A stretch of 64,000 nucleotides of DNA, from assembly GCA_963824095.1 (NCBI GenBank), contig CAWGNS010000008.1, forward strand, positions 2,356,001 through 2,420,000. Direction: 5' to 3'. Shown one piece after another: positions 54,548 to 62,448 of this stretch. Origin of the DNA: JBBDWJ01 sp963824095 (lineage in GTDB: Bacteria; Acidobacteriota; Terriglobia; Bryobacterales; UBA6623). The notes below the pieces were generated by a model. It worked only from the letters and a program-made list of their open reading frames with translations, was not told the DNA's origin and ran no database searches. Numbering within the stretch: position 1 is the stretch's first letter; each line of letters begins with the position of its first letter. The position numbers and the translations under genes were made by a program.

Positions 54548-54553
54548 TAGAAT
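54548..54553 (+). promoter_or_regulatory. -10 box six bases before an ATG
   Basis: TAGAAT, then GGGGCG, then the ATG of the DPP4 gene. No -35 box is visible. Confidence 0.45.
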
Positions 54554-54559
54554 GGGGCG

Positions 54560-56770
54560 ATGCTGGGTCCGCGTCTTCTCGGGTCGTTGCTTTGCCTGCT
54601 TGCGCTGGTCGCCTCGCCGGCGCCGGGGCAAACCGCGAAGAAGCTGTCGATCGAGGCGATCTTCGCCGAGCCGGGCCCGACCGGTCCGGCTCCGTCGCAG
54701 TTCCAGTGGAGCCCCGACGGCAAGCTGCTCACCTACATCCTGGCGCAAGAGGGAGACAACGAGGCGCGCGACCTGTGGGCCTTCGACCCCGCCAACGGCT
54801 CGAAGCGCATTCTGGTGAGCAACGAGCAGCTTTCCGCGCTGGCCCCGAGCACCGAGCAGGCAACGCAGGACGAGCGCGAACGCGAGCGGCGGCGGCGGTA
54901 CGCGGTCGCGGCGTATCACTGGTCTCCCGATTCCAAGGCCATCTTGTTTACCAGCGCCGGCCGGTTGTACCTGTTCGAACTGGCATCGAACAAGGCGCGA
55001 CCGCTGGCGGCGGCGCGCTCAGGCGTGCGCGATCCGAAATTCTCGCCCGACGGCCGCTGGGTTTCGTTTGTGCTGCGCCACGACCTCTGGATTGTCCCCG
55101 TCGAAGGCGGCGAGGAGCGTCCGCTGACCAGCGGCGCCACCGACACGCTGTTGCATGGCGATCTCGACTGGGTTTACGCCGAAGAGTTCGCCATCCGTAG
55201 CGGCTATGCGTGGTCGCCCGACAGCCAGCGCATCGCTTTTCTCGAGCTCGACGAGAGCCGCGTTCCTTCCTATCCGATCACGGACCTGATCTCGCTCGAA
55301 GCGGGCGTCGATCTGCAGCGCTACCCCAAGGCCGGCGATCCCAACCCGCAGGCGCGCCTCGGTATCGCGGAGATCAAACACGCCGGCCACCGCAACGCCC
55401 ACCCCGTGTGGGTGAAAAGGACCAGCGACTATCTGCCGCGCTTTTCCTGGGTGAATGCAACCCGTCTGGGCGTGCAGTTGCTCAACCGCGCGCAAACCGA
55501 GCTGCAACTGGTGTTTGCCGATGCTCGCGACGGTGTGACCAGCACGGTGCTGGTGGAGAAGGACCCCTACTGGATCAACATCAGCAACGATCTCCAGTTT
55601 CTCGACGACAACAAAGAGTTTCTGTGGACGTCCGAGCGCAGCGGCTACCGCCACATCGAGCTCTATGGATATGACGGGCAGCTCAAGCGCACCCTCACTG
55701 AAGGCGATTGGGAGGTCCAGGAGATTGAGAAGGCCGATGCCAGGAACGGCTGGGTGTATTACACGTCGAACGAAGCCAACACCCTGGGAACCGACCTTTA
55801 CCGCGTCCGGTTCGACGGATCGCAGAAGAAGCGGCTCAGCGACGGGCGGGGTGTCCACGCGGTGGACATCAACGAACAAGGCACGGCCTACCTGGACGCT
55901 TCCTCGACGCTGACCAGCGTGCCGCAGTGGCGCGTGCAGGCACTCTCGGGGGACCCGTCGTTCGTGCTGCACCAGGCGCGCTCGCTCGCCGAGTACGGGC
56001 TGGTCGAACCCGAGTTGCAGACCCTGAAGACCGCCGACGGCGCGCTGGTCCGCGTCCTGCTGCTAAAGCCGCAGGAGATGGAACCGGGGCAGAAGTACCC
56101 GCTATTGATTTACGTCTACGGCGGGCCTCATACGCCGACGATCCGCGACTCTTTCGATAGCCGGGGCCGCTACCTCTTTCATCAATACCTGGTCTCGAAG
56201 GGCTACGTGGTCGCGCAGATCGACGACCGCACCTCGTCGATTCTGGGGCATCGCCACGAGACCGCCGCAAGCCGCAAATATGGCCCGACCGCGCTGGGCG
56301 ACTATCTGACGGCGGTCGAGCATCTCAAGCAGCTTCCCTTCATCGATCCGGACCGCATCGGCATCTGGGGCTGGAGCGGCGGCGGCTTCAATACCTGTTT
56401 TGCGCTGACCCATAGCGACGCGTTCCGGCTGGGCATTGCCGTGGCTCCGGTCACCGACTGGCGGCTTTACGACTCGATTTACACCGAGCGGTACATGGGC
56501 CTTCCCGCCGAGGAGGAAGAGGCTTACCGCGAGACTTCGGCGCTACGCACCGCGAAGAATCTTCACGGCCGGCTGCTGTTGGCTCATGGCACCGCCGACG
56601 ACAATGTGCACCTGCAGAACACCGTGAAGATGGTGCAGGCGCTGATTGACGCCGGCAAGCCCTACGATTTGTTGCTTTATCCGGGAAAAACCCACGGCAT
56701 CTATGGACCGACGGCGCGGGTGCATCTGTTCCGGGCGATCGAGGAGTATCTGGACCGCTATCTGAAGTAG
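54560..56770 (+). CDS. Dipeptidyl peptidase IV-type serine peptidase (S9B)
   Basis: A 736-residue exported peptidase that removes N-terminal X-Pro or X-Ala dipeptides. The signal (LLGSLLCLLALVASPAPGQ) is followed by an eight-bladed propeller with DWVYAEEFA (Glu208-Glu209, the substrate N-terminus anchor) and a C-terminal alpha/beta-hydrolase domain. Triad: Ser606 (GWSGGGFN), Asp680 (TADDNVH) and His712 (KTHGIY); the Asp-His spacing of 32 equals that of human DPP4. Full length. ATG placed six bases after a TAGAAT box. Confidence 0.93.
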   Translation: MLGPRLLGSLLCLLALVASPAPGQTAKKLSIEAIFAEPGPTGPAPSQFQWSPDGKLLTYILAQEGDNEARDLWAFDPANGSKRILVSNEQLSALAPSTEQATQDERERERRRRYAVAAYHWSPDSKAILFTSAGRLYLFELASNKARPLAAARSGVRDPKFSPDGRWVSFVLRHDLWIVPVEGGEERPLTSGATDTLLHGDLDWVYAEEFAIRSGYAWSPDSQRIAFLELDESRVPSYPITDLISLEAGVDLQRYPKAGDPNPQARLGIAEIKHAGHRNAHPVWVKRTSDYLPRFSWVNATRLGVQLLNRAQTELQLVFADARDGVTSTVLVEKDPYWINISNDLQFLDDNKEFLWTSERSGYRHIELYGYDGQLKRTLTEGDWEVQEIEKADARNGWVYYTSNEANTLGTDLYRVRFDGSQKKRLSDGRGVHAVDINEQGTAYLDASSTLTSVPQWRVQALSGDPSFVLHQARSLAEYGLVEPELQTLKTADGALVRVLLLKPQEMEPGQKYPLLIYVYGGPHTPTIRDSFDSRGRYLFHQYLVSKGYVVAQIDDRTSSILGHRHETAASRKYGPTALGDYLTAVEHLKQLPFIDPDRIGIWGWSGGGFNTCFALTHSDAFRLGIAVAPVTDWRLYDSIYTERYMGLPAEEEEAYRETSALRTAKNLHGRLLLAHGTADDNVHLQNTVKMVQALIDAGKPYDLLLYPGKTHGIYGPTARVHLFRAIEEYLDRYLK

Positions 56771-56843
56771 ACGGCGGGGAAAGCCGGTGCGCCGCGGGTT
56801 GGACGTCCCACGGGCTTGCTTGGGTGACTGGTCGCGGGGGCCC

Positions 56844-56866
56844 GCGGGCTTCCGCCCGCGGCTCTG
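56844..56866 (+). repeat. GCGGGC-GCGGCTC repeat, single copy
   Basis: Resembles the right arm at 8787-8809 and by itself forms CGCGGGC-TTCC-GCCCGCG. It lies between the convergent DPP4 and frr genes and may stop transcription from both sides. Confidence 0.45.
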
Positions 56867-56963
56867 TTTGCGATGCTCTTGCTTCGCCGGCCGCGGGGTG
56901 AACCGAGAGATGGGGCAGTTCGACGAACTGCCAAGTAGCGGTGTGTGCCCGTACGGAAGCTTC

Positions 56964-57545
56964 TCAGCCGATTTCGAGAATCTCGTGTTCCTTGGTCTTG
57001 CTGGTTTCGTCGAGTCTCTTGATCGTTTCGTCGGTGAGTTTCTGAATTTCGTCCTGGGCGCGGCGCTGTTCGTCCTCGGAAATCAGCTTGTCCTTGACCA
57101 GCTTCTTGATAGCTTCGTTGGCATCGCGCCGTAGATTGCGCGCCGCCACGCGGTGCTGCTCGACGATGTTGTGCAGATGCTTGACCAAGTCCTTGCGCCG
57201 CTCTTCGGTGAGCGCCGGGATCGTCAGCCGGATGACCTTGCCGTCGTTGGAGGGATTCAGGCCCAGGTCGGACGCCAGGATGGCCTTCTCGATGGTCGAG
57301 ATCTGCGATACATCCCAGGGTTGAATCGTAATCAGGGCGGGCTCGGGAACGCTGAGGTTGGCGACCTGGTTCAGCGGCGTCGGGGTGCCGTAATAGTCCA
57401 CGCGCACGGGATCGAGAATGCCGATGGAGGCGCGCCCGGTGCGGATGGAGCTCATCTCGCGGCCAAGATCTTCCACGGTTTTGTGCAGGCGCGTTTGGAT
57501 ATCGCCCTTCACGCCGGCGATGTTTTCTCCATGAACGTGTGACAT
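56964..57545 (-). CDS. frr: Ribosome recycling factor
   Basis: A 193-residue RRF that splits post-termination ribosomes with EF-G. REMSSIRTGRASIGILDPVRVDYYG, PWDVSQISTIEKAI, LNPSNDGKVIRLTIPALTEERR and AARNLRRDANEAIKKL are family blocks. Eight residues (MSHVHGEN) precede the usual start. Last gene of the rplM-rpsI-rpsB-tsf-pyrH-frr operon, 12 bases after pyrH. Confidence 0.96.
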   Translation of the reverse strand: MSHVHGENIAGVKGDIQTRLHKTVEDLGREMSSIRTGRASIGILDPVRVDYYGTPTPLNQVANLSVPEPALITIQPWDVSQISTIEKAILASDLGLNPSNDGKVIRLTIPALTEERRKDLVKHLHNIVEQHRVAARNLRRDANEAIKKLVKDKLISEDEQRRAQDEIQKLTDETIKRLDETSKTKEHEILEIG

Positions 57546-57557
57546 GCTCGAATTACC

Positions 57558-58265
57558 TCAACTGATTAGCGTGCCGATATTCTCCCCGGCGGCCAGCCGT
57601 CCGATGTTTCCGGGCGTATTGAGATTGAAGACAACGACCGGCAGACGGTTTTCGCGGCATAAGGATACCGCGGCGGCGTCCATTACCGCCAGGCCCTCGG
57701 TGAGCACATCGGCGTAAGAGATTTTCTCGTAGCGGCGGGCGTCGGGATGCTGCACGGGGTCTTTGTCGTAGACGCCGTCGACTTTGGTGGCTTTGGCCAG
57801 AACGTCGGCCTCGATCTCGGCGGCGCGCAGCGAGGCCGCCGTGTCGGTGGAGAAGAACGGACTGCCCGTGCCGGCAGCGAAAATCGCGACTTCTCCGGCG
57901 TTCAGGCTGGCCAGGGCCGCGCGGCGCGTAAACGTTTCGGCCAGCGGCTCGACCGCGATGGCGCTCAGCACCCGTGCTTTGACGTCGAGCGCGTGCAGAA
58001 AATCCTGCAGCGCCAGCGCATTCATCACCGTCGCCAGCATCCCCATCGAATCGACGGTGACGCGCTGCAGACCGGTCTGGGAGGCTTTAATACCGCGGAA
58101 AAAGTTGCCGCCGCCCACCACAATGCCGAACTGGACGCCGGCGCGGACCGCCGCCGCCAGCTCGGCGGCGATTTCGGAGATCCGCGCGCGGTCGATACCG
58201 AAACCGCCCTCGCCGGCGAGGGCTTCGCCGCTGAGCTTGAGCAAAATCCGCTGGTAATTGGGCAT
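57558..58265 (-). CDS. pyrH: UMP kinase
   Basis: A 235-residue hexameric UMP kinase that makes UDP for RNA and envelope synthesis. RILLKLSGEALAG (phosphate-binding Lys), VVGGGNFFRG, DSMGMLATVMNALALQDFL and VDGVYDKDPVQHP are the amino acid kinase-fold blocks. Located between tsf and frr, the common bacterial order. Confidence 0.96.
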   Translation of the reverse strand: MPNYQRILLKLSGEALAGEGGFGIDRARISEIAAELAAAVRAGVQFGIVVGGGNFFRGIKASQTGLQRVTVDSMGMLATVMNALALQDFLHALDVKARVLSAIAVEPLAETFTRRAALASLNAGEVAIFAAGTGSPFFSTDTAASLRAAEIEADVLAKATKVDGVYDKDPVQHPDARRYEKISYADVLTEGLAVMDAAAVSLCRENRLPVVVFNLNTPGNIGRLAAGENIGTLIS

Positions 58266-58297
58266 CGGCGGGCAAGCACCTCGCCGCCGCGACGGCG

Positions 58298-58900
58298 TTA
58301 GCTGGCTTCACCAACCTTGAAGCGGGCCATACGGCTGACCACGACGTTCTCGCCCAGCTTGGCGATCAGGGTGGTGATGAGTTCCTTGACGGTGACGGAA
58401 TTATCTTTGACAAAGGGCTGCTCGTAGAGGCAGATTTCCTCGTAGAACTTGCCCATGCGCCCTTCGACGATCTTGTCGACGACCTTTTCCGGCTTGCCTT
58501 CCTGCAAGGCGCGGCCGCGCTGGATCTCTTTTTCCCGGGCGATATCTTCCTCGCCGACATCCTCTTTGCGGATGAAGCGCGGATCGGCGGCGGCGATGTG
58601 CATGGCGATGTCGTGCACCAACTGCTGAAAATCGTCGGTGCGCGCCACGAAATCGCTTTCGCAGTTCACTTCGACCAGCACGCCGAGCTTGCCGCCGGTG
58701 TGAATGTAGGTCCCCACCAGGCCCTCGTTGGCATCGCGGCCGGCCTTCTTCTGGGCGACCGCGATGCCCCGCTTGCGCAGGACGGTTTCGGCCTCATCCA
58801 GATTTCCATTGGCCTCGGTGAGGGCCTTTTTGCACTCCATGAAACCAGCCCCGGTTCGCTCGCGAAGCTGCTTAACCAGTGCTGCGGGAATGTCCGCCAT
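58298..58900 (-). CDS. tsf: Elongation factor Ts, short form
   Basis: A 200-residue nucleotide exchange factor for EF-Tu. LVKQLRERTGAGFMECKKAL (UBA-like N-terminus), TYIHTGGKLGVLVEVNCESDFVAR with the TDDF exchange motif just after, and FVKDNSVTVKELI are present. It lacks the second core subdomain found in the about 280-residue E. coli protein and is the length of the Thermus protein, which works as a dimer. Lies 66 bases after rpsB. Confidence 0.95.
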   Translation of the reverse strand: MADIPAALVKQLRERTGAGFMECKKALTEANGNLDEAETVLRKRGIAVAQKKAGRDANEGLVGTYIHTGGKLGVLVEVNCESDFVARTDDFQQLVHDIAMHIAAADPRFIRKEDVGEEDIAREKEIQRGRALQEGKPEKVVDKIVEGRMGKFYEEICLYEQPFVKDNSVTVKELITTLIAKLGENVVVSRMARFKVGEAS

Positions 58901-58966
58901 AGTCCTACGTCCTTCTGTTTCTTACAGGTTCGAGGAGAGTCGTTTTGAATGCGGGCTAAGGAGCCC

Positions 58967-59995
58967 TTACTCGGTCTTGCGGGAGGCACCCTCGCCAACG
59001 ACGGAGGCCTCGCGGGCTTCGGTGTTCTTCCCAGCCGCGTCTCCGCCTGTGGCCGCATCTCCGCCTGTGGCTGGTTCGCCGCTTGTGGCCGATTCGCCAG
59101 TCGCGGGCGTCTCGCCGGACTCGGGGCCGCCGCTGGGCTCGGTGTATCCGACGAAATCTTCGCCGAACGCATCGCTGCCGCTTTCGACTCCCGTGCCCGT
59201 TTCCTCATAGGCCACGCCCGAGGAGTAGCGGGCGCTTTCTCCCACGCCGGTCAGCGCTCCACCGTCGGCGGCCGCCGCTTCGGCCGACTGTTCGCCGAAC
59301 TGCGGCTCGCTGGCCATCTGGTGCCCTTCGATCACGGCGTCGGAGACTTTGCTGGCGAACAGCCGGATCGCGCGCAGCGCATCGTCGTTGCCGGGAATCA
59401 CGAAATCGACCACGTCCGGATCGGAGTTGGTATCGACCACCGCGATCACCGGGATGTTGAGCTTGCGAGCCTCGCGGACGGCGATCTCTTCCTTGTTCGA
59501 GTCGATCACCACCATCACGTCGGGCAGCGCCGGCATATCCTTGATTCCGGCAAGGTTCTGGTGCAAGTGCTTGCGCTCACGCTCCAACCGCGAAATCTCT
59601 TTCTTGGAGCGGCCTTCGTAGCCCTCTTCGGTGGCCATGTGGTCGAGCTCTTTGAGCCGGCCGATGGATTTCTGCGCGGTCGTCCAGTTGGTGAGCAGCC
59701 CGCCCAGCCAGCGGTTGTTCACGTAATACATGTGGCAGCGGGTCGCCTCTTCGGCGATCGCTTCCTGGGCCTGGCGTTTGGTCCCGACAAAGAGAATGTT
59801 CTTGCCCTGCTCGGCGGACTCCGATACGTAGCGCGCCGCCTCTTTGAACAGCTTGAGGGTTTTTTGCAGGTCGATGATATGGATGCCATTGCGTTCGCCG
59901 AAGATGTATTCGCGCATCTTCGGATTCCAGCGCCTGGTCTGGTGCCCGAAATGAACGCCCGATTCGAGCAACTCCTTCATGGTAATTTGCGGCAC
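58967..59995 (-). CDS. rpsB: 30S ribosomal protein S2 with long C-terminal tail
   Basis: A 342-residue protein. Residues 1-232 are ordinary S2 (ITMKELLESGVHFGHQTRRWNPKM, LFVGTKRQAQEAI, NRWLGGLLTNWTT, NIPVIAVVDTNSDPD, PGNDDALRAIRLF). The remaining 110 residues are Gly/Ala/Glu/Thr-rich and repetitive (SATSGEPATGGDAATGGDAA), with no Cys, and are probably disordered. Such tails on S2 are found in some phyla; their role is not known. Second half of the operon begins here, 160 bases after rpsI. Confidence 0.95.
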   Translation of the reverse strand: MPQITMKELLESGVHFGHQTRRWNPKMREYIFGERNGIHIIDLQKTLKLFKEAARYVSESAEQGKNILFVGTKRQAQEAIAEEATRCHMYYVNNRWLGGLLTNWTTAQKSIGRLKELDHMATEEGYEGRSKKEISRLERERKHLHQNLAGIKDMPALPDVMVVIDSNKEEIAVREARKLNIPVIAVVDTNSDPDVVDFVIPGNDDALRAIRLFASKVSDAVIEGHQMASEPQFGEQSAEAAAADGGALTGVGESARYSSGVAYEETGTGVESGSDAFGEDFVGYTEPSGGPESGETPATGESATSGEPATGGDAATGGDAAGKNTEAREASVVGEGASRKTE

Positions 59996-60157
59996 TCAGC
60001 CTCCTTGGTTGGTTTACTTCTTCGCGCGCCGTAGCGCAAACGAAGCCGGTGGGGCGGAAGACCGGTCCAAGGCGAGATTTGGTCTTCCACCAGGGTGTAA
60101 AGGGGGAGCCGCCCCGTCGGGCATTTCCCCCGGTTCAAACGCAGGCCGTCGCCGGGC

Positions 60158-60556
60158 TTAGCGTTTGGAGTACTGGAAGCGCTTGCGAGCTCCGGGCCGC
60201 CCGTACTTCTTGCGCTCGTGCTTGCGCGGATCGCGCGTCAGGTAGCCGAGCTTCTTCAACGCCGGACGGAGCTCGGCGTTAAACTCTTGCAGCGCGCGGG
60301 CCATGCCGAGCCGGATCGCCCCCGCCTGGCCGGTCATACCGCCGCCGTGGGCCAAAACGAGCACATCAAACTTGCCGGAGGTCTCGGTCGCCAGCATCGG
60401 CTGCCGCACCAGCAGGCGGGCCGCCTCGCTCTTGAAGTATTCTTCGAGCGGCCGGCCGTTGATCTCGATCTTGCCTGCTCCAGGCCGCAAAAAAACACGG
60501 GCCACCGAGCATTTGCGCCGGCCCGTTCCTAGGTACTGTACTTGGCTTTCTGCCAC
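60158..60556 (-). CDS. rpsI: 30S ribosomal protein S9
   Basis: A 132-residue S9. YLGTGRRKCSVARVFLRPG begins the fold, HGGGMTGQAGAIRLGMARAL is the central block, and GARKRFQYSKR is the C-terminal tail that reaches the P-site tRNA. Lies 45 bases after rplM, as in most bacteria. Confidence 0.97.
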   Translation of the reverse strand: MAESQVQYLGTGRRKCSVARVFLRPGAGKIEINGRPLEEYFKSEAARLLVRQPMLATETSGKFDVLVLAHGGGMTGQAGAIRLGMARALQEFNAELRPALKKLGYLTRDPRKHERKKYGRPGARKRFQYSKR

Positions 60557-60601
60557 GCTCTAATCCTCAAATTCGTTAGCTGGGTCTGTGGGGCCTGCGG
60601 C

Positions 60602-61030
60602 CTAAAGGGCCAGCGGCCGCGGACTCTGCGACTCGTGCGGATGCTGCGGACCGGCGTAAACCTTCAGCCGCCGCGCCAGTTGCTTGCCGAGCTTGTTCTT
60701 GGGAAGCATGCCATGAATGGCTTCTTCCAGCAGGCGGGTGGGAAACCTCGCCCGCAGCGTGCGCGCATTGACCTCTTTGAGCCCACCCGGGTAGCCAGAA
60801 TGCCGCCGGTAGATCTTGTCGTCTTCCTTTTTGCCGGTGAGACGAACCTTGCCCGCATTGACGATGACGACGTGATCGCCCGTCTTCAAAAACGGCGTAT
60901 AGTCGGGCTTGTGCTTGCCCATGAGCAACACGGCGGCACGCGCCGCCAGCCGGCCCAAAATCTGGTTTTCGGCGTCCAATACATACCAGTCGTTGCGCAC
61001 TTCCGACTGGCGCGGGACATACGTCGACAT
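60602..61030 (-). CDS. rplM: 50S ribosomal protein L13
   Basis: A 142-residue L13. WYVLDAENQILGRLAARAAVLLMGKHKP, GDHVVIVNAGKVRLTGKK and RFPTRLLEEAIHGMLPKNKLG are family blocks. GAGGAG at 61041-61046 (minus strand) is its ribosome binding site. First gene of the translation operon, preceded by a promoter with an internal palindrome at 61069-61098. Confidence 0.97.
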   Translation of the reverse strand: MSTYVPRQSEVRNDWYVLDAENQILGRLAARAAVLLMGKHKPDYTPFLKTGDHVVIVNAGKVRLTGKKEDDKIYRRHSGYPGGLKEVNARTLRARFPTRLLEEAIHGMLPKNKLGKQLARRLKVYAGPQHPHESQSPRPLAL

Positions 61031-61068
61031 CGCGAAGATACTCCTCGGAGCGAAAAGCCCAATTTGTC

Positions 61069-61098
61069 AATGTAGCCCGGTGTCGCGACACAGGTCAA
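61069..61098 (-). promoter_or_regulatory. rplM operon promoter with internal palindrome
   Basis: On the minus strand, TTGACC (61098-61093), an 18-base spacer and TACATT (61074-61069). The spacer contains GTGTCGCGACAC (61080-61091), a perfect 12-base palindrome where a repressor or activator could bind. The 327-base gap between rplM and the ferredoxin gene holds no gene. Confidence 0.55.
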
Positions 61099-61297
61099 AT
61101 CCGGGCGACTGAGGGGTGCCTCAGGTGAGCTTTAGGTTGCTACTCAGTCTAGCGTACCCGGGCCAGGGGTGTCCAATCGAACCGCGGCCCGCCCGGCGGC
61201 GGCCATGCTGGGAGCCTCCGAGGAGGCCCTAGCCTCCCTCGAATCAGTGACTTTGTGCATCTTCCGTATTGACGCCTGCGGGCCAATCCCGCTATGT

Positions 61298-61346
61298 TAT
61301 AATCCGCTATCCTAAAGGCAGCTCCGCGCCAAGTTTTTCAAAGGAG
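61298..61346 (+). promoter_or_regulatory. Promoter and ribosome binding site of the ferredoxin gene
   Basis: TATAAT at 61298-61303 (or TATGTT at 61293 with TTGACG at 61269 and an 18-base spacer), then AAAGGAG at 61340-61346, 11 bases before the ATG. Confidence 0.55.
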
Positions 61347-61357
61347 ACATCGCGACG

Positions 61358-61618
61358 ATGGCGTATATCATCGCAGAACCTTGCATCGGCACCAAGGACA
61401 CGGCTTGCGTAGACGCCTGCCCGGTCGACTGCATCCACCCCAAACGGGACGAACCGGAATTCGAGAAAGAGGAGATGCTCTACATCGATCCGGATGAGTG
61501 CATCGACTGCGGCGCGTGCGTTCCCGTCTGCCCCGTGTCGGCGATCTTCGCGGAAGAAGATCTGCCGGAAAAGTGGAACGAGTTCACCCCGCGGAACGCG
61601 GCCTACTTCCAGAAATAG
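61358..61618 (+). CDS. 7Fe ferredoxin (3Fe-4S/4Fe-4S)
   Basis: An 86-residue soluble electron carrier. Its Cys pattern matches Azotobacter-type 7Fe ferredoxin: Cys9, Cys17 and Cys58 would bind the 3Fe-4S cluster; Cys21, Cys48, Cys51 and Cys54 the 4Fe-4S cluster, with Cys25 free. CIDCGACVPVCP is the second motif. Its partner enzymes are not evident here. A strong terminator follows at 61641. Confidence 0.93.
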   Translation: MAYIIAEPCIGTKDTACVDACPVDCIHPKRDEPEFEKEEMLYIDPDECIDCGACVPVCPVSAIFAEEDLPEKWNEFTPRNAAYFQK

Positions 61619-61640
61619 CGCGAGGGCTAGCCAAATCGAA

Positions 61641-61681
61641 AAGCCTTCCGGAGCCTGTGCCCCGGAAGGCTTTTCTTTTTT
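61641..61681. terminator. Bidirectional terminator after the ferredoxin gene
   Basis: GCCTTCCGG (61643-61651) pairs perfectly with CCGGAAGGC (61662-61670), with AA/TT extending the stem, followed by ttttctttttt. The A-rich 5' side makes it usable for the convergent cytochrome gene too. Confidence 0.9.
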
Positions 61682-61831
61682 GACGAGACCTCGGCGGCGG
61701 GAGTCGACCGGCGCGAAAACGGGGGGAGCGCGAGCGTACACCCAACCGCGGGTTCGGGCTGGACTTGCGGCACCCGCCGAAATGGCCTCCCAGCACTCCG
61801 CGGCAGGTGAGCTTCCTTCGAGCCTACTGGC

Positions 61832-62242
61832 CTACTTCTTCGGCTTGTGGACGGTGTGGCAGGTCCGGCAGCCTTTTCCCATGCTTCCCATGCCGGCCTT
61901 CCAGGCATCGAGGTCTTTGGCCTCACTGGCGGCGGCGGTCGCTTTCGCCCCATCGAGAACCATCGTCGCGCCGCTGCTCCAGGCGTCGTCCTTCACGCGG
62001 TCGCCCATCAACAGTAGTTGCGCGGCTTCGGCAAGGATCGTGGCGTGGGCCTCGGAGTGCTTCCAGTCCTCGTCCGACTGCGGACCTCCCGCCTTCATCA
62101 TCGCGGCCAGTTGGTCCATGCTCGGCTTCTGAACGATTCCCATGATGTCGTGGACCTGGGCTACGCTCTCGTAGGTATGTTCGGCGTAGATCAGGCCGGC
62201 GCCCAGCAGGGCCAGGGCGGCAATGATCGCAATCTTCCGCAT
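61832..62242 (-). CDS. Cytochrome c'-like protein (class II)
   Basis: A 136-residue exported protein with an N-terminal signal or anchor (IAIIAALALLGAGLIYA). The body is helical and the haem-binding motif C125-R-T-C128-H129 is near the C-terminus, as in four-helix cytochromes c'. It also fits the wider group of small unknown cytochromes c with C-terminal CxxCH. Function could be electron transfer or NO/O2 binding. Confidence 0.8.
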   Translation of the reverse strand: MRKIAIIAALALLGAGLIYAEHTYESVAQVHDIMGIVQKPSMDQLAAMMKAGGPQSDEDWKHSEAHATILAEAAQLLLMGDRVKDDAWSSGATMVLDGAKATAAASEAKDLDAWKAGMGSMGKGCRTCHTVHKPKK

Positions 62243-62448
62243 GCGCTGATTTCTCCTTGGTCGGGCCCGACCGAAACCCCAGCGAAGGGGACCGGGAGTG
62301 GGTCTTGCTTACGTCCCATCCGGCCGGCTTCCCCGACGACCCCGTAGCGAGACGGATCGAGGGCTGGCCCAGATTGGTCTGCCATTATAGCCGAAGCTTT
62401 TTGTTTTGGCTGCACTTTTCGACGAGCTGCGTCGCGCTGGCTTGTGGG

